Assembly (NCBI GenBank): GCA_003045895.1
Contig: PZPC01000043.1
Coordinates: 1 to 41,850 of the forward strand
Reading direction: 5' to 3'
From: Bacteroidota bacterium
GTDB lineage: Bacteria > Bacteroidota > Bacteroidia > Chitinophagales > Saprospiraceae
DNA length: 41,850 nucleotides
Made by a program: the position numbers and the translations under genes. Below are positions 36,701 through 41,850 of this stretch, one piece after another (within the stretch, counting starts at the first letter, position 1; every line of letters begins with the position of its first letter). The notes beneath the pieces were generated by a model. That model saw nothing but the letters and a program-made list of their open reading frames with translations. It was not told the origin of the DNA and searched no databases.

Positions 36701-37021
36701 TTTTGCCGCTTCTCTAAAATCACCTTTCTTAGCATAGCTACTCCCTTGTACAAACAATGCCTTTGCCATCCATTCTTTTAGGCCATTGGCTTCCGCTAAA
36801 TCATACTCTAATTGAGCATAATAGAAAGCAGTGTCGGGGTTAATGGTGGTAGGCAAGCCATCTTTGTCTTCATGAAAGGCGTGAATGGCCTTCAGCCGGG
36901 TGATAACAGGCTGGCTTTCGTCACGCCATACAGCCCAAAGGGAATCGGAGTTGACTTGCGCTTGCGCGCCTAAAGACAGCGTAAAAAATGGGATAATCAG
37001 GAATACGGTGCTTATTTTCAT
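33797..37021 (-). CDS. TPR-containing hybrid sensor histidine kinase
   Basis: A 1,074-residue inner-membrane kinase. A signal peptide (about 1-22, ending GAQAQ) leads into a periplasmic region with many TPR units (roughly 60-620; repeats such as ALTYYFQSLKLLEELGD). One membrane helix at about 655-675 and a coiled coil (QQKVIIEAQKKKVEQSEKY) follow. The HisKA domain has phospho-acceptor His710 in MSHEIRTP. The ATPase domain has the N box with Asn827 (INLAGNAIKF), DTGIGI at about 854 and GGTGLGL. A C-terminal receiver has AEDN, Asp1001 in LMDVQMPD and Lys1057. All catalytic residues are present. It starts 11 nt after the HPt gene, so HPt is expected to carry the phosphate onward from Asp1001. 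Confidence 0.94.
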   Translation of the reverse strand: MKISTVFLIIPFFTLSLGAQAQVNSDSLWAVWRDESQPVITRLKAIHAFHEDKDGLPTTINPDTAFYYAQLEYDLAEANGLKEWMAKALFVQGSSYAKKGDFREAAKLFIQSRTIAEEIGHKMLIGRNSGYLGMGYMRQNDAKSALAELSKALKIFEELADKKRLIFILGTLSLYYFQQQDNAQALAYIDRALAIQEELTETTDNENSRWTLSAMQQTRKMIMDKFDVTSDPLIGSTQNPTATEAVSIAANETNDAKMLISPRIDSLAQVYTDKNLDHFLKEIKTSEALGDSYKMADDLTRIAYIYQESGDQDKALTYYFQSLKLLEELGDKYKISDTYFAIGLIYYEKSDYDKALENIFQCLHRSEELEGELNRGAMLSMIGNIYSKRGDIDQALVFLNRSYNHYKATGRISGQASVQNMIAGTYRDFGDHQEALKIYTQNLAYLKKIGDKANTAGTLLNIGNIYEQQGDRERAMENYLVALKVFKEMGSMDNIALIAVTIGNSYLEEGNYALALDYSTQSLAISEKTGKKENAAFAQGQIARIYTAQGNHAKAISTGALALKLAQEMGAMSTVGEVAKQLATSYKATGRYQEALQMNELYMLARDSLKSEENQKAVIQQQVKSNYEKQKAIDDLENEKRVAVETEKKEAQQKLSIAIGIGLLLISLLALVIFNRLKVTRQQKVIIEAQKKKVEQSEKYKEQFLANMSHEIRTPMHAISGMVKILKRNEHLPAQDTFLNAMHTSANNLVIILNDVLDLSKIEAGKLDIESMPMQPAAVLENVVQILKYKAEEKGLTLTGEIADDVPSVLMGDPTRLSQILINLAGNAIKFTEKGSVDISVTRSADQLRFSIKDTGIGIAADKLDSIFVAFQQGKSSTARQYGGTGLGLSISKQLVELQQGKIRVESENGRGSIFYVELPIVAAEADAIGQDLITEDKLKTMAASLKGIRVLLAEDNPFNQLIAQDDLSFYIEDVKIDTVENGALAVEKFKTGEYDLILMDVQMPDMNGFEAAREIRKIEKSAGGGKAIPIIAMTASLLKSEVDSCYAAGMDNYIPKPYKAEELIGTIYEEVKG

Positions 37022-37032
37022 TTGTCGGGGCT

Positions 37033-37404
37033 TTAGAACGCTGTAAAATTATTTTTCACGATTAAAGCGACCTCTTTAATGGCCCCGTCCAGCTTTTTCA
37101 GCATACGATCTACCAGCGTTTTCAGCTCTTTCCTGGACATGGTCTCATATTCATGCTCCAGGCGCCGGATGGGCGTGAGCATCCCGGGGATACCAAAGAA
37201 CTGCAACTGTGGGCTCATCTGGTGCAGTATCTGGCGGATCATTTTCCGGTCATCTGCCTGCAGGCACGCCTTGAGGTTTTCTACCCGGGGGGGGATCAAT
37301 TCCTGAAACTGGTTTAAGTATTTCAACATCCGGGCATTGTCTCCTCTCGAAATGCTGATCAGGTTTTTCATATCTATATAGGTGGTGTTCCAGTTTGTTT
37401 TCAT
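37033..37404 (-). CDS. HPt domain phosphotransfer protein
   Basis: A 123-residue helical protein with a histidine phosphotransfer signature: His61 in ILHQMSPQLQFFGIPG, followed by a second helix and a long C-terminal helix pair. It has no other domain. Placed first in the operon, 11 nt ahead of the hybrid kinase, it should shuttle phosphate between the kinase receiver and a response regulator, probably the LytTR protein. A plausible promoter (37436-37467) and a strong inverted repeat (37469-37517) lie directly upstream. Confidence 0.85.
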   Translation of the reverse strand: MKTNWNTTYIDMKNLISISRGDNARMLKYLNQFQELIPPRVENLKACLQADDRKMIRQILHQMSPQLQFFGIPGMLTPIRRLEHEYETMSRKELKTLVDRMLKKLDGAIKEVALIVKNNFTAF

Positions 37405-37435
37405 GTTTGATCAATTGACTGCTAATTTTCTTTTC

Positions 37436-37467
37436 GCAAGATAGAATTAAATACCTGTGCGCAAAAA
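37436..37467 (-). promoter_or_regulatory. Candidate promoter of the HPt-kinase-regulator operon
   Basis: On the minus strand, TTTTTG (37462-37467) is followed after 18 nt by TATCTTGC (37436-37443), close to the TTG-N19-TAnnTTTG pattern but one T short in the -7 box. It would give a leader of roughly 25 nt before the HPt ATG. Confidence 0.4.
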
Positions 37468-37468
37468 G

Positions 37469-37517
37469 CCATTGATCCAACGGTTGATCCAACGGTCGGT
37501 CACCGTTGGATCAATGG
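37469..37517. promoter_or_regulatory. Inverted-repeat cluster upstream of the signalling operon
   Basis: A perfect 16-bp inverted repeat (CCATTGATCCAACGGT, 37469-37484, and its complement, 37502-37517) encloses a second direct copy of TTGATCCAACGGT (37484-37496), which can pair instead with the right arm around a 5-nt loop. A fourth unit, ACCGTTGGAT, lies at 37522-37531. The cluster abuts the putative -33 element of the HPt promoter, where an activator would bind. Confidence 0.55.
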
Positions 37518-37730
37518 GGTTACCGTTGGATTTGGTAGTCGTTACGATCAACGTTATTTTTTCGACAACGTCCCCGACACGGCAACGCTTGTTGACTTTC
37601 CCTATTTTATTGTCCGCAGTTTCGATAGCAGTGGTACACCCCGTTTTAGTACGACAAACACCGTAGACGGCGGCATCAGCAAGTCGTTTGTGGTGCAGCG
37701 ATGAGTTTTCAGACAGGCTCCTCGCGCTTA

Positions 37731-39833
37731 TTACCCCGTCACCACCCGCACCGGCACGCCGTTAAAGACGGCATTGCCGGTCAGGGCATCCAGCAGGTGA
37801 GGGTCGGTGATGTCGTTCATGCTCACGCCGGGGTGCGCTTCGGCCACGGCCTGCTGCGTGCCGCGGCGGGTGTGTCCCCAACCGTGGGGGATGCTGACCA
37901 CCCCCGGCATTACTTCATCAGAAATTTCGACGGCGATTTGCAGGCTGCCCACCGCCGATTGCACGGTTACCACCTGGCCGGCCACCATGCCAGCCGCAGC
38001 GGCATCGTCGGGGTGTACCAGAAGGGTGCAGCGGTCGCCACCTTTGACGAGGCGCTGGCTGTTGTGCATCCAGGAGTTGTTGCTGCGCAACTGGCGCCGT
38101 CCGATGAGCCGCAGGGGGAAGTCGGGCGCCACGTTGTCCAATTCGACTAGCTGGCCGTCCAGGCGCACCAGGTCGGCCAGGAGGGATGCCGGAGCCAGGT
38201 CGATTTTTTTGTCTTCGGTAAACAGCCGCCCGGGCAATACCGGCTGCAGGGGGCCCAGGTCAATGCCGTGGGGATGGTCCTGGAGCTGTTGGACGGATAA
38301 GCCTGTTTTGCCGTAGGCGCCGAAGCGCAAACCCGCATCCACCATTTGCGTGGGGGTAGCAAACGGCGGGTCGTAGGTGCCGCCCGTCAGGCGGCGGGTG
38401 AGTTCCTGGAAAATTTCGTAGTCGTGGCGCTGGTCGGCGGTTTTCTCAAAACAGGGTTCCGAGAACTTCGCGGTATTGCGCACCGCCAGGGTGTGGAAGA
38501 CCACGTCGTAGTGGGTGGTCTCCAGGCCGGTAGTCGGCGGCAGGATGATGTGGGCGTGGCGGGTGGTCTCGTTGAGGTAAATATCGATGGCGACCATAAA
38601 ATCCAGCTGCCCGAGGGCTTCATCGAGGGCTGCGCCGTTGGCGGTTGACAGGACGGGGTTGCCCGCCGAGGTGACCAGGGCGCGAATCTGCCCGTCGCCG
38701 GGGGTCAGGATCTCTTCGGTCAGGGCGGCTACGGGGAGCTCGCCGAACCGCTCCGGGTGCTGGCTGACGCGGCTGGACCAGCGCCCCAGCTTACCCGCCC
38801 GGTTGGGCAGAACGGTGTCCACGGCAGGCGTGGTGAACATGGCGCCGCCGGGCCGGTCGAAATTCCCCGTCAGGATATTGACCAGGTTGACCAGCCAGTT
38901 GCACAAGCCGCCGAATTCCTGGGTAGACACGCCCATGCGACCATAGCATACGGCCCGCTCCGCAGCGGCAAACTCGCGGCTGATGGCCTTAATTTTGGCC
39001 GCCGCTACCCCCGTCGATGCGGCTACCCGCTCGGGGGTATAAGCCTGGACGGCCGCCGCAACAGGCTCCAGGTTTTTTACGTGATCCGCCAGGGCGCCTA
39101 ACTGCACCAACCCTTCGGCGAAGAGCGTGTGGACGATGGCCAACAAAAACAGCGCATCGGTACCGGGGCGGATGAAGAGGTGCTCGTCGGCCTTGTCGGC
39201 GGTTTCGGTGCGGCGGGGGTCGACCACCACCACCCGGCCGCGCGCCTGGATGGCCCGCATGCGTTTGGGGAAGGCGGGCGCCGTCATGAGGCTGCCGTTG
39301 GAGACCAGCGGGTTGGCGCCCAGGACGAGGAGGTAGTCCGTCCGATCCAGGTCAGGCACGGGCAAGAGGAAATAATGCCCGAACATCAGGTAGGCCACGA
39401 AGTGGTGGGGCAGCTGGTCGGCAGAGGTAGCCGAAAAGAGGTTGGGGGTCTTGAGGCTGCGCAGGAAATCGGGCAGGAACAAGGTGGTGCCAAAATTGTG
39501 GGTATTGGGGTTGCCCAGGTAGACGCCTACGGCACTGCGGCCAGCCGTGGCCTGGAGGTGCTGCAACCTGGTCGCCACCTCGTCGAAAGCTTCCGTCCAG
39601 GAGATGGTCTCCCACCCCGTAGCGGTGCGCCGGACGGGTTGCCGGAGCCGGTCCGGATCCTGGTAGATATCCTGCAAGGCTACGCCCTTGGGGCAAATGT
39701 GGCCCTGGCTGAGGGGATCCTCCTGGTCGCCGCGGATGGATAATATTTCGTCGCCGCTCACCTGGATTTCGAGGCCACAGATGGCTTCGCACAGGTTGCA
39801 GGCGCGGTAGTGGGTGCGGGGGGTATGCTTCAT
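37731..39833 (-). CDS. Molybdopterin-dependent oxidoreductase
   Basis: A 700-residue enzyme of the DMSO-reductase/formate-dehydrogenase superfamily, with an N-terminal [4Fe-4S] site (Cys12, Cys15, Cys19, Cys47 in CNLCEAICG...HICPKG) and bis-molybdopterin cofactor binding. No Tat signal is seen, so it should be cytoplasmic. VLGANPLVSNG, VVVDPRRTETADKAD (about 200-215) and the C-terminal dinucleotide-binding domain (LRLIGRRQLRSNNSWMHN; GVVSIPHGWGH) are typical. It resembles stand-alone members often labelled formate dehydrogenase or nitrate reductase. The molybdenum ligand is not a clear Cys (the region reads SATSADQ), so the substrate cannot be stated. No accessory or moa/mob genes are adjacent. 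Confidence 0.88.
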   Translation of the reverse strand: MKHTPRTHYRACNLCEAICGLEIQVSGDEILSIRGDQEDPLSQGHICPKGVALQDIYQDPDRLRQPVRRTATGWETISWTEAFDEVATRLQHLQATAGRSAVGVYLGNPNTHNFGTTLFLPDFLRSLKTPNLFSATSADQLPHHFVAYLMFGHYFLLPVPDLDRTDYLLVLGANPLVSNGSLMTAPAFPKRMRAIQARGRVVVVDPRRTETADKADEHLFIRPGTDALFLLAIVHTLFAEGLVQLGALADHVKNLEPVAAAVQAYTPERVAASTGVAAAKIKAISREFAAAERAVCYGRMGVSTQEFGGLCNWLVNLVNILTGNFDRPGGAMFTTPAVDTVLPNRAGKLGRWSSRVSQHPERFGELPVAALTEEILTPGDGQIRALVTSAGNPVLSTANGAALDEALGQLDFMVAIDIYLNETTRHAHIILPPTTGLETTHYDVVFHTLAVRNTAKFSEPCFEKTADQRHDYEIFQELTRRLTGGTYDPPFATPTQMVDAGLRFGAYGKTGLSVQQLQDHPHGIDLGPLQPVLPGRLFTEDKKIDLAPASLLADLVRLDGQLVELDNVAPDFPLRLIGRRQLRSNNSWMHNSQRLVKGGDRCTLLVHPDDAAAAGMVAGQVVTVQSAVGSLQIAVEISDEVMPGVVSIPHGWGHTRRGTQQAVAEAHPGVSMNDITDPHLLDALTGNAVFNGVPVRVVTG

Positions 39834-40115
39834 GGGGTTAAGCTAAGGAATATTTTAGAGCTATGCCCAACGGCGCCTGCTTTTTCGCTGCCGTCAGTTT
39901 GAAAGGCACAAAAAATTTACGAAACAATTTTGGTGAGATTTGGTGGTTACCTTTTTTTAACCACCGAGTGGATAATCCGGAGCAAGTTGGAATATGCACA
40001 CTACACAAAAACACACCTTTTGTACCATTAACACGGGTAAATGGTGCTGATTGTTTGTTTTTCGGTTTTTTTAAACATAAATTTTTGTTTTTTTGGCCCC
40101 GAAATATAATCAGCC
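39834..40115. other. Intergenic region left of the nuclease gene
   Basis: AT-rich sequence between the oxidoreductase start and the right-edge genes. A hairpin, GGTGGTT-(10 nt)-AACCACC, sits near 39939-39962. A longer plus-strand frame (39863-40222) has poor composition and is not accepted as a gene. Confidence 0.4.
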
Positions 40116-40259
40116 ATGAAACAAAACATCGAACGCGCCCGCATCTTTCGCCAGGCAGTAATGATTACCCCGCCCGGAATTCTTCGCTTGAGAATGCTCC
40201 AGAAGCTATTGGGGATTTATGAGGGCATTGAAGTAGACGGAATACACTTACCTCTTTAG
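40116..40259 (+). CDS. Possible small basic protein
   Basis: A 47-codon ORF with ATG at 40116 and TAG at 40257-40259. The product starts MKQNIERARIFRQAVMITPP and continues RLRMLQKLLGIYEG; it is basic and helix-prone. It overlaps the last 12 nt of the convergent nuclease gene. I know no family; it could be a remnant or chance ORF. Confidence 0.3.
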   Translation: MKQNIERARIFRQAVMITPPGILRLRMLQKLLGIYEGIEVDGIHLPL

Positions 40260-41459
40260 CTCCGCTGAGGCGGGATCATAATAATAATCACTGATCGTCC
40301 CATCCTTGATTTTGTCTACCACTTCATCAATGATAAAAAGGGGAACCAAGAACCATTCCCTTGCTTTGACAGGCTTCCCGAATCGATCAATAATTTCTAT
40401 GTCAAACTTTGCTGCATCAAAAAATTTGTGCACGATGCTTTCCAGCTTTACCCGATCTATATTAGCTAGCTTGTAGGTGGCAACAATTTCCACATCGGCC
40501 ATCAGGAAAGTGGGATCATTTTTGGCATTGGCGATTCGTGTTTTGACATCGCCTCCCGTTACACCAATTTTGTGAACAACGTCCTTGCTTTCCTGAATAA
40601 CCGGATGCTTGGACAAACTGCGCAATACGTAAATGGTGCCGCTTTCCTGGTCGTCCTCACTGTTTTCGCCGGAGAAGAGGGGGCCTGCCGGGCCCAGGTC
40701 GGTGATGAACCTACTCGTCTCATCTTTGTACATGGCCCTCATGAGCGACCGTAGCAAAATGTTACTCTCGGTACCGTTAGCATAGATAACCCGCAATCTT
40801 GCATCTTCCTCGCCGTTGGGAGCTTTGATGGACTCACCCATCTCTGCTATGTAGGTGATCTGCCCACCAACAATTAAGAATTGTGTCTGCTTTAGATGTG
40901 TCTTCGTAAAACCCGCATCTTTGCGGAATCGAATTGTTTCTCTGATACCGGCGTCCAGCTGCTTTTTGACCATTTCGAAAAGCGGCTTGAACCGATCAAA
41001 ATCTTCACACCGTGTTCGGTTAGCAATCTCTTCAGCGGCTCTTTTCTCTGCTTGCGATTTTACGTGTTTCAGGTTGGTGATTGACGCTTTAGCATCAATA
41101 TCAACGCCCAGTTGCCTCAACAGCTCTTCATCTTCTATATCCTCTGGAATTGATAAGTCGGCATCATTTTCAGCCGATAGTAAGTTTTGGGTATCCATTT
41201 CCTCTAGCAATTCCCGGCATTCTTTTAGGCTCCGAATCCGATCCAGCCGAACGGCGTAGAGGCGCTCAAAAATATCCTTGTCCTCACCGTGGGTAGGTAG
41301 GTGTCCATGTTCTTCCACAAACTTTTGAATCTCTTCAAAACCGGCAATGATACGCTCCTCCCTGGCCGTATACGTAGCAGCCTTTTTAGACTCAACCTCT
41401 ACCCCCAGTTCTGCCAAAAGGGCATCATCCTCTTCCGTAAATTCTTGCTTTTTAGCCAT
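40248..41459 (-). CDS. GIY-YIG (T5orf172/MUG113-like) nuclease family protein
   Basis: A 403-residue protein. The C-terminal domain (about 274-380) fits the GIY-YIG fold as seen in T5orf172-type proteins: GTIYVLRS (274-281), HKIGVTGG (296-303), Arg308 in KTRI, Glu340 in KLESIVHKFF and the REWF end motif near 367-370. Metal-dependent DNA cutting is inferred. The N-terminal half has a motif duplicated inside the protein (DDALLAELGVEVESK at 11-25 and DEELLRQLGVDIDAK at 110-124) and, between these, FVEEHGHLPTHGED (47-60). A similar motif is seen in the neighbour. The start overlaps the upstream gene by 8 nt, which implies translational coupling. I suspect a two-gene DNA-processing or defence module. 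Confidence 0.75.
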   Translation of the reverse strand: MAKKQEFTEEDDALLAELGVEVESKKAATYTAREERIIAGFEEIQKFVEEHGHLPTHGEDKDIFERLYAVRLDRIRSLKECRELLEEMDTQNLLSAENDADLSIPEDIEDEELLRQLGVDIDAKASITNLKHVKSQAEKRAAEEIANRTRCEDFDRFKPLFEMVKKQLDAGIRETIRFRKDAGFTKTHLKQTQFLIVGGQITYIAEMGESIKAPNGEEDARLRVIYANGTESNILLRSLMRAMYKDETSRFITDLGPAGPLFSGENSEDDQESGTIYVLRSLSKHPVIQESKDVVHKIGVTGGDVKTRIANAKNDPTFLMADVEIVATYKLANIDRVKLESIVHKFFDAAKFDIEIIDRFGKPVKAREWFLVPLFIIDEVVDKIKDGTISDYYYDPASAELKR

Positions 41460-41850
41460 TTGATTGTTCCACTTTTAACCGTGCAAGTACTGCAATTCCC
41501 TGCGCCATTCGCTGCTCCCAGGCGTCGGACGACTTGATGTCTGGTAATCGCCCGCGTTCTGTCTTAAATTGCAAAGCACGCCTGGCCAAGTCTCGCGCTT
41601 CCTCCAAAGAGATATTTTGTTTCCTGGAAGAAATAACCTCCGCCATGGCTTTGAGACTACTTTCGGTCATCGCTTTAGAAAGGATGGAGTAGGCCTCACT
41701 GAAAGGGTTGATACTATCAATCCAATCCACATCCAACTCACGGACATCCATGGCAAATTTACGAATTCCGTCAATCAATGCCGTATTGGCTTTTTCACTA
41801 AATCCTTTATCTCCATTGATGATCTCTTTTGCCTTTTGCGTTAAATTGAG
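41452..41850 (-). CDS. C-terminal part of upstream partner protein (possibly a helicase), truncated by window
   Basis: The frame is open from the window edge to TAA at 41452-41454, giving the last 132 residues of a larger protein. The piece is helical and ends with LARRALQFKTERGRLPDIKS and DAWEQRMAQGIAVLARLK. From memory, this kind of tail belongs to SF2 (DEAD/DEAH) helicase-like proteins encoded next to T5orf172 nucleases, but no helicase motif lies inside the window, so the assignment is inference. The internal TTG at about 41778 is not needed as a start. It is translationally coupled to the nuclease gene. Confidence 0.6.
   Translation of the reverse strand, partial: LNLTQKAKEIINGDKGFSEKANTALIDGIRKFAMDVRELDVDWIDSINPFSEAYSILSKAMTESSLKAMAEVISSRKQNISLEEARDLARRALQFKTERGRLPDIKSSDAWEQRMAQGIAVLARLKVEQSNG

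Larger units (their letters stand above)
37426..37704 (+). pseudogene. Orphan C-terminal coding fragment, unknown family
   Basis: A plus-strand frame is open from 37426 to TGA at 37702-37704 and has no start codon. From about 37519 on the translation reads like a folded extracellular protein (GFGSRYDQRYFFDN, DFPYFIVRSFDSSG, GGISKSFVVQR). The first part overlaps the inverted repeat and reads IDPTVDPTVGHRW. I cannot assign a family. It may be the tail of a deleted gene, or a chance open frame. Confidence 0.35.

Noticed and set aside
39863-40222. A 119-codon plus-strand frame.
   Set aside because: Low-complexity Phe-rich translation of an AT-rich intergenic stretch; no family features.

Overview
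The window most resembles a chromosome segment of a Bacteroidota bacterium, probably of the Saprospiria/Lewinella group. This is inferred from the gene content: a Bacteroides-type carbamoyltransferase with HCLPVRRN, an atpBEFHAG cluster without atpD and atpC, a giant protein with a type IX secretion (T9SS) C-terminal sorting domain, LytTR and TPR-histidine kinase signalling, and promoter boxes of the TAnnTTTG type. I saw no rRNA, tRNA or CRISPR array.

Layout. 1-2.0 kb: an N-acyl-ornithine carbamoyltransferase gene (minus), a possible 47-residue ORF just upstream of it, and a small lipoprotein gene (plus). 2.0-7.4 kb: the ATP synthase operon atpB-E-F-H-A-G (minus), with hairpins at two gene junctions and an atpB that lacks an ATG start. 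7.4-8.7 kb: a long AT-rich gap with palindromes. 8.7-18.0 kb: one 3,104-residue exported protein. It carries 17 Cys-rich repeats of about 87 residues, and seven to eight of these are identical at the DNA level over about 2 kb. 18.3-21.2 kb: two SDR-family genes, then asd with a clear terminator and promoter box. 21.3-25.8 kb: an exported lamin-tail protein, facing a dacB-like carboxypeptidase gene and a HEAT-repeat gene. 25.8-26.6 kb: a non-coding gap holding a possible 161-bp MITE. 26.6-29.5 kb: a serine hydrolase that appears to have lost its GH3 catalytic domain, and a TraB/GumN protein. 29.9-32.8 kb: a three-subunit proton-translocating transhydrogenase. 32.8-37.4 kb: a signalling operon (HPt, then TPR hybrid histidine kinase, then LytTR regulator) with a stranded C-terminal piece of a class III nucleotide cyclase between kinase and regulator. 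37.7-39.8 kb: a molybdopterin oxidoreductase. 40.2-41.85 kb: a GIY-YIG/T5orf172 nuclease-like gene overlapping the 3' end of a larger gene that runs out of the window.

How they fit together. ATP synthase and transhydrogenase both use the proton gradient. The HPt, kinase-receiver and LytTR proteins look like a complete phosphorelay. Its operon has a strong inverted repeat directly upstream of a plausible promoter.

The most interesting points are the recent, near-perfect repeat amplification in the giant surface protein, the cyclase remnant that suggests an output-domain swap in a signalling locus, and the nuclease/partner pair at the right edge. In that pair, a short motif is shared between the two neighbouring proteins and another motif is duplicated inside the nuclease.
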